Notes: a model not told the origin generated them from the sequence alone. A DNA stretch of 64,000 bases from Micromonospora sp. WMMA1363 (GCF_030345795.1 NZ_JAUALB010000001.1:5138001-5202000); one strand, 5' to 3'. Shown: positions 54,238 to 63,755, counted from the stretch's first letter. A program made the numbers and translations.

Positions 54238-55895
54238 GGGTGCGGCTCTGGTGAGGTGCGGCGACACGCTGTGTGGCCTGGGGATGTGTTACTGGTTGTG
54301 ATGGTGAAAGGGATCCTCCCGCTATGTTCGTCGGTTGCGAGACACGAACATCAGCAAAGAGGGAGCCCGGTGCAAGAGTACGCATCCGAGACGGCGGACG
54401 ATGCTTTCGCCGGCTCATCCGTGCGGTTCGGCGCGATGGTGGACTTCCTGTCCGGTGAGCATGCGGCGGGGATGACTCACGCCGAACTGGAGGAGCGGCT
54501 GCATACCGATGGCATGCGGTTGCTGTGTCAGTTGTTGCAGGACAGTCTGGATCTTCGTGCCAGTCGGGAGGAACGGCTCGACGAGGTGACCGACGCCGAT
54601 AGCCATCTGCGGGGGTGGGCCGAGCGGGGGCGGCAGCGGACGCTGGCCACCCGGTTCGGTGAGGTGGTGGTGACGCGTATCGCCTACCGGGCGCGGGCGC
54701 GGGCCGATCTGAACCCGGCGGACGCGGTGTTGAACCTGCCCGTGGAGAAGCACTCGCATGGACTGCGCCGGTTGGCCGCGGCCGAGGCGGCCCGCGGCTC
54801 GTTCACCGACGCGGCGGCCGCGATTGAGCGGGCCACCACGGTGCGTATCGGGAAACGGCAGGTCGAGGCGTTGGCCGCCGCAGCGGCGATAGATGTGGAT
54901 GCCTTCTACACCGCCCACGCCCCGGACTGGTCGGCCGATGATGATGTGCTGGCGTTGTCCTTCGACGCCAAAGGGGTGGTGATGCGCCCCGACGGGCTCC
55001 GCGCGGGCACCGCCAAGGCCGCGGTCAGCCAGAAACTGGCCGGCCGCCGGTCCAAGGGCGAGAAACGCAACCGCAAGCGGATGTGCGAGGTCGCCGCGGT
55101 CTTCGACGTGACCGGCAAGCCGCGCACCATCGCCGACATCCTGCCCGAGGACCCCGAAGCGGCCCAAACTGCTACCCCGGCGCCGGTCACCTCCGGCAAG
55201 TGGCTGCACGCCAGCGTGACCGACGACGCCGCGGCGGTGATCGCCGCCGGGTTCGCCGAGGCCGACCGCCGCGACCCCGACCACGCTCGGACCTGGATCG
55301 CCCTGGTCGACGGCAACACCCACCAGATCGACCGGATCCACGCCGAGGCCAAAACCCGCAAGATCACCTTGCCGGTTGTTGTGGACTTCATCCACGTCAT
55401 CGAGTACCTCTGGAAGGCCACCTGGTGTTTCCACCCGGAGGGCGACCCGAACGCCGAACGGTGGGTCCGCGCCCAGGCCCGGCAGGTGTTGGCCGGACGG
55501 GCCGGCATAGTCGCCGCAGCCATCCGACGCAAGGCCACCTACCACGGCCTGGACCCCGGCAAACGCAAACCCGCCGATGTCGCCGCCGCCTACCTGCTGG
55601 CCAAAAAACCGTACCTGGACTACCCGACCGCGCTGGCCAACGGGTGGCCGATCGCCACCGGGGTGATCGAAGGCGCCTGCCGCCACCTGGTCAAAGATCG
55701 TATGGACGTCACCGGCGCTCGCTGGGGCCTCGACGGCGCCGAAGCAATCCTCAAACTCCGCACCCTGATCAGCAACGGCGACTTCGACCAGTACTGGACC
55801 TGGCACCTGGCCCAGGAACAACAACGCATCCACAACAGCCGCTACCTCGGCGGTGCCATCCCACAATAGACGATCACCTCAGAGGAGCCGCACCC
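54238..55895 (+). mobile_element. ISKra4-family insertion sequence inside the group II intron
   Basis: A 1658-bp element with 21-bp inverted repeats, gggtgcggctctggtgaggtg at its left end (54238-54258) and a complementary end at 55875-55895 with a few mismatches. A perfect 9-bp duplication gttggaaaa flanks it at 54229-54237 and 55896-55904. Its transposase is intact, making it one of the youngest insertions here. Confidence 0.93.
54370..55869 (+). CDS. ISKra4-family transposase
   Basis: Intact transposase of 499 residues. An N-terminal region (FLSGEHAAGMTHAELEERLH) leads into the family core, with LSFDAKGVVMRPDGLR, WIALVDGNTHQIDRIHAEAK, VVDFIHVIEYLWKATWCFHP and ATGVIEGACRHLVKDRMDVT, which contain the likely catalytic Asp and Glu residues. 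GTG at 54370 follows aagagggag. The gene fills the element between its inverted repeats. Confidence 0.93.
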   Translation: MQEYASETADDAFAGSSVRFGAMVDFLSGEHAAGMTHAELEERLHTDGMRLLCQLLQDSLDLRASREERLDEVTDADSHLRGWAERGRQRTLATRFGEVVVTRIAYRARARADLNPADAVLNLPVEKHSHGLRRLAAAEAARGSFTDAAAAIERATTVRIGKRQVEALAAAAAIDVDAFYTAHAPDWSADDDVLALSFDAKGVVMRPDGLRAGTAKAAVSQKLAGRRSKGEKRNRKRMCEVAAVFDVTGKPRTIADILPEDPEAAQTATPAPVTSGKWLHASVTDDAAAVIAAGFAEADRRDPDHARTWIALVDGNTHQIDRIHAEAKTRKITLPVVVDFIHVIEYLWKATWCFHPEGDPNAERWVRAQARQVLAGRAGIVAAAIRRKATYHGLDPGKRKPADVAAAYLLAKKPYLDYPTALANGWPIATGVIEGACRHLVKDRMDVTGARWGLDGAEAILKLRTLISNGDFDQYWTWHLAQEQQRIHNSRYLGGAIPQ

Positions 55896-56330
55896 GTTGG
55901 AAAAGGCGCGGCATGATCGCGTCAGGTGTGGACCGGGAAGATGAGCGATGAACGTCGAGTTCTCTGCCGTTGACGTGTCGAAACTCAGTCAGATGACATC
56001 AAAACCGAGGCCGGAGGTGAGTCTCGGGAAGAGCCTGGGGGATAGCCGCTTACTGCCCAGGTGGTGTCCGGCATATAGGCAGCATGAGCCCGGTCCAGGC
56101 TCTCGTATGGAACGTGTGAAGGCGGACCCCGATACCGCCCGTTGGGTGACCGGCGGCGAGAGGGAGAACTCCAAGCGGCGGAAACCGCGAGGAGCGGAGT
56201 ACCGATGCGGGGACGCTGGCGGACTCGCCCGTAGTAGCTGTGAACCGCCTGCGTATCGCAGTGGGTCGGGGAGCGAAGGGGCGGGGTCGTTCAGGCTGGC
56301 GCGGGCGGTCAACCGTGAGGGAGGAACCGC

Positions 56331-57575
56331 GTGAGTCAGTCAGGGTTGACAGGTAAGTCGCACGACATCCCCAAGCGGCTGATCTGGGCCGCGTGGTTGA
56401 AGGTGAAGGGTAACGGCGGAGCGGCCGGGGCCGACGGCGTGACGATCGAACAGTTCGAGGAGCGGTTGACTGACAACCTCTACCGGCTGTGGAACCGCAT
56501 GTCGTCGGGCAGCTACTTTCCCGGCCCGGTCCGGGCGGTGGAGATCCCCAAGAAGGGTGGAACCAGGATTCTGGGCATACCCAACGTGGTCGACCGGGTG
56601 GTGCAGACGGCGGCGGTGCTGGTGCTGGAGCCGGAGGTGGAGAAGGTGTTCCACGACGACTCCTACGGCTATCGTCCCGGACGGTCCCCGGTGGATGCGG
56701 TGCGGGTGTGCCGGCAGCGGTGTTTCAAGAAGGACTGGGTCGTCGACCTGGACGTCAAAGCCTTCTTCGATTCGGTGCCGTGGGAGCTGATGCTCAAGGC
56801 GGTGGCACGACACGCGGCCCAGCCGTGGGTCATGCTGTATGTGCAGCGCTGGTTGAAGGCGCCGATGCTGATGCCCGACGGAACCTTGGCCTGCCGGACG
56901 AAGGGGACACCGCAGGGTGGCCCGATCTCCCCGTTGATCGCCAACATCTTCCTGCACTACGGCTTCGACACCTGGATGTCCCGGGAGTTTCCCGGGGTCG
57001 GGTTCGAGCGGTTCGCAGACGATGTGGTGGTCCACTGCGTGACCGAACGTCAGGCGCACCAGATGCGGCAGGCGATCGATCGCCGGTTCGCGGACATCGG
57101 GTTGCAGGTGCATCCCGACAAGACGCGCATCGTGTACTGCAAGGACGACCGGCGTCGCCTGGACTACGGCCAGGTGACGTTCACGTTCTGCGGATACGCG
57201 TTTCGTCCCCGCAAGACCTTCGTCCGGGGGAAGTCCCGAACGGGGTTCCTGCCAGCGGTGGCTCCGGGGAAGCTGGCCGACATGAGCCGCAAGGTCGCGT
57301 CCTGGCGGCTACATCGGCGCACGACCGAAAACCTGGCCGACCTCGCGGAAGAGATCAACCCGGACCTACGGGGCTGGTTGAACTACTTCACCGTGTTCTA
57401 CCCGAGCGCGGTGAACCCGATCGGCAAGCGTGTCGACCGCCATCTGATGCGCTGGGGGAAGTGGAAGTACAAGCGACTCAAACGCAGTGACGACCGGGCG
57501 CGGGCATGGTTGATGGGAGTCCGACAACGGACACCGAACCTATTCGCTCACTGGACACTGCGGTACACGACCTGA
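56331..57575 (+). CDS. ltrA: Group II intron reverse transcriptase/maturase
   Basis: Intron-encoded protein of 414 residues for splicing and retrohoming. RT blocks include PGPVRAVEIPKKGGTRILGI, DSYGYRPGRSPVDAVRVCR, VVDLDVKAFFDSVPWELMLK, GTPQGGPISPLIANIFLHYG and the catalytic FADD (FERFADDVVVHC). The maturase X domain ends LNYFTVFYPSAVNPIGKRVD and then FAHWTLRY. No endonuclease domain is visible. GTG at 56331 has GAGGGAGGA at 56317-56325. Confidence 0.95.
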   Translation: MSQSGLTGKSHDIPKRLIWAAWLKVKGNGGAAGADGVTIEQFEERLTDNLYRLWNRMSSGSYFPGPVRAVEIPKKGGTRILGIPNVVDRVVQTAAVLVLEPEVEKVFHDDSYGYRPGRSPVDAVRVCRQRCFKKDWVVDLDVKAFFDSVPWELMLKAVARHAAQPWVMLYVQRWLKAPMLMPDGTLACRTKGTPQGGPISPLIANIFLHYGFDTWMSREFPGVGFERFADDVVVHCVTERQAHQMRQAIDRRFADIGLQVHPDKTRIVYCKDDRRRLDYGQVTFTFCGYAFRPRKTFVRGKSRTGFLPAVAPGKLADMSRKVASWRLHRRTTENLADLAEEINPDLRGWLNYFTVFYPSAVNPIGKRVDRHLMRWGKWKYKRLKRSDDRARAWLMGVRQRTPNLFAHWTLRYTT

Positions 57576-57589
57576 TAACCGAACGGCAC

Positions 57590-57658
57590 GAGCCGGATAA
57601 GCCGAGAGGCTTACGTCCGGATCTGTGGGGGACGGCGGGTGAGACTCCCGCCGTCTAC
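57590..57658 (+). ncRNA. Group II intron domains V and VI
   Basis: gagccggataagcc, loop gaga, ggcttacgtccggatct form the domain V hairpin (57590-57624). It is followed by the domain VI stem gacggcgggtgagactcccg and ccgtc, with a candidate branch A, ending in AC at 57658. These are the catalytic core and lariat branch site. Confidence 0.8.
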
Positions 57659-58818
57659 CCGGCATTTGGCGTTGACGGCTTCCGGTGGGGCACCGAGGGC
57701 GATGGAGCCGTTGAGTGAGCGCTTGCCCTTGGTGTGCCAATTGTCGGCCTGCCGTGTCCAGATGTCGTAGCCGAGGAACCGCTCCTTGTGGGTGCGGGCG
57801 TGGGTGATCAAGGTTTTCTCGGTGGAGAAAGCGAGCTTCAGATCCTTGCGCAGGAACGCGGCCAGCTCATTCTTGATCTGTTCGGCTTCGGCTTTGGTGC
57901 CGGCGAATCCTAGGAGGTGATCGTCGGCGTAGCGGATATAGCGCAGCCGGCGGTAGTCCGGGTCGTGAACGTCGCGAGTGGGAATCGACTGCTGGATCTT
58001 GCGGAAGGCTTTGACCTTGTCGCGGTCGCCCCTCATTTTCCAGTAGCCGACTCTCGCCGTCGCGTTGTAGTACGCCCGATTCTGCCGTCGGACTGTTCCG
58101 CGGGTCCAGGCCGGGACCAGCTCCTGTTCCACGAATTTATCGAGACGGTCGAGATAGATGTTCGACAGGATCGGCGATATGACACCGCCTTGCGGCGCAC
58201 CGGAGTACGTGGCATACCATTTCCAGTCTTCCAGATATCCCGCCCGCAGCGTTCCTCCTACCAGGTTCAAGAACCGATTGTCGTGGATCTGCTCGGCTAG
58301 GATCGCGAGCATGACCTCGTGGTCGAGGCTCCCGAAGCAGTCGGCGATGTCGCCTTCGATGAACCAGGTCGTGCCCGTCCATGTCGAGGCGATCTCGTCG
58401 AGTGCGGTGTGGCAGCCCCGACCGGCGCGGAACCCGTGCGACCTGGCCGAGAACTGCGGTTCGTAGTACGCCTCCAACAGCAGGTGCACCACCTCACCGA
58501 TCAGTTTGTCAGTCCAGGACGGCAGCCCGAGGGGCCGTCGGGTTCCGTTCTTTTTCGGGATGTATATCCGGCGGACCGGTGTGAACCGGTAGCGTTCGGC
58601 GCGAAGCCGGTCGACGATGTCCCGGATGGTTTCCAGGCTCATCCCGTCGGGCGTTTTCCCGTCGACTCCGGGTGTCATCGCGCCGTCGTTGGCGTAAATC
58701 CTCCCGTAGGCGATCAGAAACAACTGTTCGTTGAACAGTTGCCGATCAGCCGTTCCAGGGGCAGTTTTCGTTGTCCCCTGTCACGCAGGACTTTGAGTAC
58801 CGTGTCAGCGCTTTGCAT
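57611..58818 (-). pseudogene. Group II intron reverse transcriptase, frameshifted and truncated
   Basis: ATG at 58818 begins MQSADTVLKVLRDRGQRKLP, and a frameshift near 58735 puts the continuation RQLFNEQLFLIAYGRIYAND in another frame. RT blocks follow: FTPVRRIYIPKKNGTRRPLG, ARSHGFRAGRGCHTALDEIA, SGAPQGGVISPILSNIYLDR and the catalytic YADD in RYADDHLLGF. After PPEAVNAKC at 57659 the frame runs into the other intron and ends at 57611. Maturase and endonuclease regions are lost. Confidence 0.92.
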
Positions 58819-59348
58819 TACGCATGCCTCCACCGTTTCCCATAGTCCGCATCACCTGCGCTCCTTCGCCCTGTGAACGGCTTTCCCGTTCTCCTTGGCC
58901 GGGCGTGACTCCGGCGACTACTATGAGCGCTCCGACACCGCCAGCCGGACTGGGACGGTGATCCCACGTTCGTCTCTGACACACGAAATGGCGCGGCTGC
59001 AGGCGCCCCACTCATCTCCTTGAATGCCCTCGTTGGGTATCGCTTCCGCCGCGAAGGTTGTCCAGAGTGAACCAGTACACCCCGGACACGACGGACACCG
59101 GTTTCGGATGCCTTTCCGGTCGCAGTAAATTGCTGCCGCTGGAGGTTGGGTTCAAACAATCAAGTCTTCGCCATACCGCGCGGGTCTCCCGGCACGCCGT
59201 CTCGGGCATCTGAACCCGGCCGCCGGTTTCCTGGCATGCTCTTGTTCCCTTCACCTTTCGGATCCAGGTGAGCCATCGGACCCAGCAGACCTCCCTTCGA
59301 GTCTGTCCCGCCTGAAGCGGGGATGTGTCAGAGCGCCTCGTGGCGCAC
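57659..59348 (-). mobile_element. Group II intron, minus strand, 3'-truncated
   Basis: The 5' end is GTGCGCCACGAGG reading down from 59348, inserted in the ISAs1 transposase after AAGGCCAACCA (codon for Gln in KANQ). Domains I-III occupy about 530 bases (58819-59348), and an RT gene follows. The element stops at 57659 where the plus-strand intron begins, so its own domains V and VI are absent from this window and it cannot splice in cis. Confidence 0.85.
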
Positions 59349-60062
59349 TGGTTGGCCTTGGCCGCGACCATCAGATGAGCGTCGTCGGCGGCGAGCAGGT
59401 CGGCGTGCCCGGTCTGGGCGTGCAGCGCGTCCGCGACCACCAGGACATCCTTCAACGATCCCAACACAGCCGCGACCAGGCGCAGCAGCGGCGTGAACGC
59501 CGGAATCTCATTCGACTTCGCCGTGATCTGCACCTGGGCGAGCACGATCCTGGTGCTGGTGTCGTACGCCGAGAGCCAGATGCACCTGCCGCCCGTCCGG
59601 TAGCCGGGCACCCCGGGCGACCTTCCCGTCCACGGCGATGACCAGCCGCCACCGCCGTGCGCCGATCACGACCGGCCCGGCCCGCTCCCGCAACCAACAC
59701 GCGAGGACCTGCGACAACACCTCGGCGTCGAGCCGGATCAGCAACCGCCACACCGTCGTCGCGGCCGATACCTGGCCGTCGAACCCGAGCCGAGCCCACA
59801 CCGACTCGTCCTCCAAAGCGCATCCAGTCCGCGACCGCCGCGAACGTGCACGCCCCGGGCGAGCACCGCGCACACCGCCGCCGCCAGGATACTGACCAGC
59901 GGATACCGCCGGCCCCGCGGATCGCGCGGGTCGTTGATGACCGCCAACGCCACGAACAGGCTGCGACGGTCGCCGTCACGGTCACTACCGGTGACCGCAG
60001 CCGGTGACGGCAGATTGGGGGGGCCGGTGTGGCAGCACGATCTCGGTCAGTGCTGATGACAT
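59349..60062 (-). pseudogene. ISAs1 transposase, N-terminal part
   Basis: ATG at 60062 gives MSSALTEIVLPHRPPQ, then several frameshifts (one at the G7 run 60017-60023) separate VALAVINDPRDPRGRRYPLV, TFAAVADWMRF, ESVWARLGFDGQVSAATTVW, WRLVIAVDGKVARGARLPDG and IVLAQVQITAKSNEIPAFTP. It ends at VAAKANQ, where the minus-strand group II intron begins. At least three frame changes show this element is old. Confidence 0.92.
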
Positions 60063-60460
60063 CAGCGGGTGCGGTCCTATTCTCGATCACGGTTGTCTTC
60101 GCAAACACCATGATCACCAACGGGCCGTACCCGTCCCACATGGACCCCGGACCTCGCCGAACCCCCTACGAAACCCCAGTTCGACCGCCCCTTGATCGAC
60201 TACGCAACAGACCTGCCGTAACAAGTCGGAGGCCAGCCCACCTACGCCGCCGCGTACCGCGTACCGCGCCGGTCGCCGAGCTGGGCGACGTCCTCTGAGA
60301 CGACGGCGAGCGCGATCCTAGACCGGAGTACCCGTTACCTTTTTGATCGTCCCCAGCCGGGGACTGCTCGGTCGCCCGGCTCGGTATGACTAACCGCCCC
60401 TGTCGTACGCATGATCCGGGGGGTGTTGTCGCCGGGCCGGGTGGCGTCGGCGGACCGCTG

Positions 60461-61792
60461 ATAGGGACCCGGCCGCCCCGCGTGCGGGGTAGGTCTCTTC
60501 GTAACGTGGATGCCGGCAGTCCGACGCTGACCAGCGGCCGAGCCACGGTAGCAGTTGGGGAGGCACAGCGTTGTACGACGAGTACGGCGTCTTTATCGGA
60601 CTGGATGTCGGCAAGGAAGGACACCATGCGGTCGCGCTAACCCCGGAAGGGAAGCGGCTGCACGACGCTACGCTGCCCAATACCGAGGCCGGCCTGCGGA
60701 AACTGTTCGACAAGCTCGCCCGGCACGGCCGGGTCCTGATGGTGGTCGACCAGCCCGCATCGATCGGCGCGCTGCCCGTGGCGGTGGCCCGCGTGTGTGG
60801 GCATCAGGTGGCCTACCTGCCCGGCCTGGTCATGCGCCGACTGGCCGACCTGCACCCCGGCACCGCGAAGACCGACGCCCGCGACGCCTACGTGATCGCC
60901 GACGCCGCCCGCACCCTGCCGCACACGCTGCGCCGCGTCGACGCCGGCGACGACGCCCTCGCTGAGCTGGAAGTCCTGGTCGGCTACGACGACGACCTCG
61001 CCGGCGAGGTCACCCGGATCTCCAACCGGATTCGTGGTCTGCTCACCCAGATCCACCCGCCGCTGGAGCGGGTCCTGGGCCCGAAACTGCAGCATCCAGC
61101 CGTGCTGGAGCTGCTGTCGCAGTGCGGTGGACCAGCCGGGCTGCGCAAGGCCGGCCGGACGAAACTGGTCGAGATGGTCAAGAAGCGTGCGCCACGCATA
61201 GGCGTACGCCTGGTCGCGCAGATCCTCACCGCGCTCGACGCGCAGACCGTCGTCGTGCCTGGCACCGCGGCGGCCGAGACCGTCCTGCCGCGACTGGCTG
61301 ACAACCTGCGTGACCTGCTGCACCAGCGTGACCAAGTCGCCGAACAGGTTGAGGGGATGCTTGATGCGCACCCTCTTGCCGGGGTCCTGACCTCGATGCC
61401 CGGCATCGGCGTCAGGACCGCAGCCCGCATCCTGCTCGAAGTCGGCGACGGCACCACCTTCCCCACCTCCGGCCACCTCGCCGCCTACGCCGGCCTGGCC
61501 CCAGTCACCCGCCGCTCCGGCACCAGCATCCGCGGCGAGCACCCACCCAAGGGCGGCAACAAGCAGCTCAAACGCGCGTTCTTCCTGTCCGCGTTCGCCG
61601 CCCTGACCGACCCGACCAGCCGCACCTACTACGACCGGAAACGCGCCGAGGGCAAGAAACACAACGCCGCCCTCATCTGCCTCGCCCGACGCCGCGTCGA
61701 CGTCCTACACGCCATGCTGCGCACCAAGACCCCATACCAGCCGAAACCGGCGGACGAACCCCGCCTCGCGGCTTGACAAAACCCATAGGGAC
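60461..61792 (+). mobile_element. IS110-family element (approximate limits)
   Basis: The transposase gene is intact. ATAGGGAC occurs on both sides, at 60461-60468 and 61785-61792, and may mark the core at each end; IS110 elements lack inverted repeats, so limits are uncertain. The non-coding DNA before the gene would carry the bridge RNA if it follows the IS110 plan, but with this left end only about 100 bases are available, so the true left end may lie further upstream. Confidence 0.6.
60571..61776 (+). CDS. IS110-family transposase
   Basis: DEDD-type recombinase of 401 residues. The N-terminal RuvC-like domain contains FIGLDVGKEGHHAVAL, VVDQPASIGALPVAVAR and KTDARDAYVIADAAR. The C-terminal Tnp domain has MPGIGVRTAARILLEVGD, AAYAGLAPVTRRSGTS and GGNKQLKRAFFLSAFAALTD, which includes the serine-bearing region. 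The start codon is TTG at 60571 after GGGGAGG. No lesion is visible. Confidence 0.93.
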   Translation: MYDEYGVFIGLDVGKEGHHAVALTPEGKRLHDATLPNTEAGLRKLFDKLARHGRVLMVVDQPASIGALPVAVARVCGHQVAYLPGLVMRRLADLHPGTAKTDARDAYVIADAARTLPHTLRRVDAGDDALAELEVLVGYDDDLAGEVTRISNRIRGLLTQIHPPLERVLGPKLQHPAVLELLSQCGGPAGLRKAGRTKLVEMVKKRAPRIGVRLVAQILTALDAQTVVVPGTAAAETVLPRLADNLRDLLHQRDQVAEQVEGMLDAHPLAGVLTSMPGIGVRTAARILLEVGDGTTFPTSGHLAAYAGLAPVTRRSGTSIRGEHPPKGGNKQLKRAFFLSAFAALTDPTSRTYYDRKRAEGKKHNAALICLARRRVDVLHAMLRTKTPYQPKPADEPRLAA

Positions 61793-61886
61793 ACCCCCCG
61801 AGCGGTCTACGGCCGTCCTGGACACAGGCGTCCCGCCCGCCCGCCGGCCGTGGGGACCGCCTGAGGACCCGCCGGGGTCGGCCGGG

Positions 61887-62954
61887 TCACGCCCGGTCGA
61901 CCTCGCGGAGCATGAGCGCCAGGCTCTGCGAGCGCCGCTCGGCGGGTAGCGCGTCCCACGCTCGTCGGGCGTAGGCGACGCCGCCGGCCTTGTCGCCGGC
62001 CTTCGCCATCGTCAGGCCCCGATGCAGCTCGATATGGGTAGCAAAGCGCGGGAGGCCCGCCGGTCGCGTCCGGTCGGCTTCCTCCTGGGCCTCGCCGCCG
62101 GGGCCCGGCATCCCGAGGCGGGCGTACAACATGCTGCGGAATGTCGCCATTCGCCACGGAGGGACAGCCGTGTCGGAAACTTCGCCGTCGGGCGACGCGG
62201 CGTGATCGAAGACGCGCCGCGCTTCGGTGTCGAGCGCGACCGCCCCGGCCTGGTCGCCGCGACCGGCCGCGACGTGTGCCCGCGCCATGAGCGCCTGGAC
62301 GCGACCGAGTGAGAGGCGATCGGACAGTGCGACCGCCTGATCCGCGTACCGCCGCGCCGTCGACAGCGCCGCTCCTTCGTAGGCAAGCGCGATAGCCGCT
62401 CGGCCCCGGACCCACACGCGCACGCCGCGATCGTCGGAGCGGTCAGCCGCCGTCGCCGCCAGGTCGTACCAACGGATCGCCTCGGCCGGATTCGGCGTGG
62501 TCTTGCCGTAGGTGACCAACGCCCGCGCGGCGTGCGACCACATGGCAGGCGTGTCTAGGTGCTGCTGAAGGATCACGAGATCACTCGCGAGGCGGGTCTG
62601 AAGGACCGCCGCGCCTACGGCCATGTAATCGCGGCCGTACTGGTCGACACGCTCGCGCCAGTCGTCCTCGGCGGTCCGGCCGTGGAGCGCCGCGCTGAAG
62701 CCGGCTCGGATCAGCTCGCCGGCAACGACCGGGCCGACGACGCCGGCCGCCAAGCCGAGCACCTGTCGACGGTTCACGTCACCCTCCCCAAGCGCTCGCG
62801 CGTAGGCGAGCACGATGTCAGGGGTCGCCGCTCGCCGTCCAGCCTCGACGTTGCTCAGGTGCGACGCCGAGTAGCAAGTACGCGCGGCCACCGAGGCGAG
62901 CGTGACGCCGGCCTCGGTACGAGCCTGCCGGAGCTGCGCGCCGAGATCCTCCAC
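61887..62954 (-). CDS. XRE-family regulator with TPR-like C-terminus
   Basis: Regulator of 355 residues. The HTH occupies residues 1-60 (LGAQLRQARTEAGVTLASVA, then SHLSNVEAGRRAATPDIVLA), and the rest is helical repeats resembling the TPR domains of small-ligand-sensing XRE proteins (RALVTYGKTTPNPAEAIRWY and later units). GTG at 62954 has AGGGGG upstream. It diverges from the second small-protein cassette at 63146, as the XRE at 12 kb does from copy 1, though the two regulators share only the HTH. Confidence 0.88.
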   Translation of the reverse strand: MEDLGAQLRQARTEAGVTLASVAARTCYSASHLSNVEAGRRAATPDIVLAYARALGEGDVNRRQVLGLAAGVVGPVVAGELIRAGFSAALHGRTAEDDWRERVDQYGRDYMAVGAAVLQTRLASDLVILQQHLDTPAMWSHAARALVTYGKTTPNPAEAIRWYDLAATAADRSDDRGVRVWVRGRAAIALAYEGAALSTARRYADQAVALSDRLSLGRVQALMARAHVAAGRGDQAGAVALDTEARRVFDHAASPDGEVSDTAVPPWRMATFRSMLYARLGMPGPGGEAQEEADRTRPAGLPRFATHIELHRGLTMAKAGDKAGGVAYARRAWDALPAERRSQSLALMLREVDRA

Positions 62955-63082
62955 GGGTCCCCCTGATGAAAGCCTCCGAAAGCATCGACCTCCTTCCGAG
63001 CGTAGTCCCCTGATCGCAGGCTGAAAGCACACGGCGCGGTCGGTGGAGGCGACCCGAAGGCCCGGCGGCCCGTGCCGGTAGT

Positions 63083-63139
63083 GGGCCCCCCTCGGGTGAA
63101 GGCGGGGGCGGCCCTGTCCACGTCCCACCGATCGGGAGT
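63083..63139 (+). promoter_or_regulatory. Leader hairpin and conserved 5' region of small-protein cassette, copy 2
   Basis: Right arm cgggggcggccc at 63103-63114 pairs with gggcccccc at 63083-63091 less perfectly than in copy 1. The following leader (gtccacgtcccaccgatcgg at 63115-63134, with small changes) matches copy 1 and ends six bases before the ATG at 63146. Its retention with the genes argues that it is functional. Confidence 0.55.
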
Positions 63140-63145
63140 CCAGTC

Positions 63146-63367
63146 ATGCCATCAGCCGTAGCGCAACTACCGCAGCGACAGCGCCGGGTGGCGCTGGCTG
63201 GCGTGATCAAACCCGAGTACCGGGCGGTGACCGCCCCGGTGTCCGAGGGGGAGCTTGAGCGGCTGCTGTCCGGTGGGCGCGCTGTCGGCCGAGCCCGCGT
63301 CGTCTATCCGCCTCAGTTCAACGATGACGTGTTGGAGGCTGTACTAGCGGGACTGCGGGCGCTGTGA
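63146..63367 (+). CDS. Small-protein cassette gene A, copy 2 (73 aa)
   Basis: Unrecognised protein, paralogue of 12981-13202 with identical length. Shared segments are LPQRQRRVALA, VSEGELE.LLSGGRAVGRAR and DDVLEAVLAGLRAL; the middle (VIKPEYRAVTAP) differs. TGATG overlap with gene B is conserved. Confidence 0.75.
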   Translation: MPSAVAQLPQRQRRVALAGVIKPEYRAVTAPVSEGELERLLSGGRAVGRARVVYPPQFNDDVLEAVLAGLRAL

Positions 63368-63576
63368 TGGCCGACGACGCCAGCCCCGCCGAGGTGCGCG
63401 CGTACCCCGATCCGCATGGCGCACCCCCGGTGCCGGACGGTGACCGGGTGCGCCGGCCAGCGCGGCCGTCGGACGATTCCCCGGAGCCCCTGCCGGTCGC
63501 GGTCAGGCACAAGGTGCTGGCGACGGTCATGGTGTTGATCGTTGTTGCCGCCATCGTGATCCGGGTTATGCGGTGA
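63367..63576 (+). CDS. Small-protein cassette gene B, copy 2 (C-terminally anchored, 69 aa)
   Basis: Paralogue of 13202-13411 with the same length. The HGAPPVPDGDRV segment and the C-terminal helix KVLATVMVLIVVAAIVIRVM are kept, while the linker between them varies, as expected if anchor and N-terminal motif matter. Stop and next start overlap as GTGA. Confidence 0.75.
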   Translation: MADDASPAEVRAYPDPHGAPPVPDGDRVRRPARPSDDSPEPLPVAVRHKVLATVMVLIVVAAIVIRVMR

Positions 63577-63755
63577 CGGGCGGGCGGCCGGTGCAGGTGA
63601 CGGTTGACCGGTGGTGGCGGACCCTCGCCGAGCGCCGTCAGCGCGACGGCCGCTGTCCGGTCTGCGGCACCGCGAAGCGGTGTTGGCCGTGGGCGGACGC
63701 GTACGGCGAACTGGTCGCCCACGACCTTCTCCACCTCAGCCAACCACCCCGGTAG
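63573..63755 (+). CDS. Small-protein cassette gene C, copy 2 (60 aa, Cys-rich)
   Basis: Protein of 60 residues, QVTVDRWWRTLAERRQRDGR followed by CPVC, a third Cys in AKRCWPW, and ELVAHDLLHL. It corresponds to the first 60 residues of copy 1, so this length is likely ancestral. The CPxC-x5-C plus His arrangement could bind one metal ion; untested. Confidence 0.72.
   Translation: MTGGRPVQVTVDRWWRTLAERRQRDGRCPVCGTAKRCWPWADAYGELVAHDLLHLSQPPR

Larger units (their letters stand above)
54065..57658 (+). mobile_element. Group II intron, plus strand, interrupted by ISKra4
   Basis: The 5' end is near TTGCGAACACGAACGTGG at 54065, close to the GUGCG consensus but with its first base altered, directly abutting the IS5 repeat. 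The RT lies in domain IV and domains V and VI are at 57590-57658, ending in AC. Subtracting ISKra4 and its target duplication leaves about 1.93 kb, a normal intron length. The 3' exon is the truncated minus-strand RT gene. Its 5' boundary is less certain than its 3' end. Confidence 0.75.
52586..60215 (-). mobile_element. ISAs1-family element inflated by nested insertions
   Basis: Ends are CAGGGCTATTGCGTAGTCG at 52586-52604 and, on the minus strand from 60215, CAGGTCTGTTGCGTAGTCG (17 of 19 identical). A perfect 10-bp target duplication ccgtaacaag flanks it at 52576-52585 and 60216-60225. The transposase C-terminus lies at the low end and its N-terminus at the high end, both on the minus strand, separated by about 6.3 kb of later insertions. 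Without them the element would be about 1.4 kb, normal for ISAs1. Confidence 0.93.

Noticed and set aside
54035..54418. Minus-strand frame containing LKPASARRLRRAKQPPSL
   Set aside because: It overlaps group II intron domain I and the ISKra4 end; such readings recur as false proteins from intron RNA.
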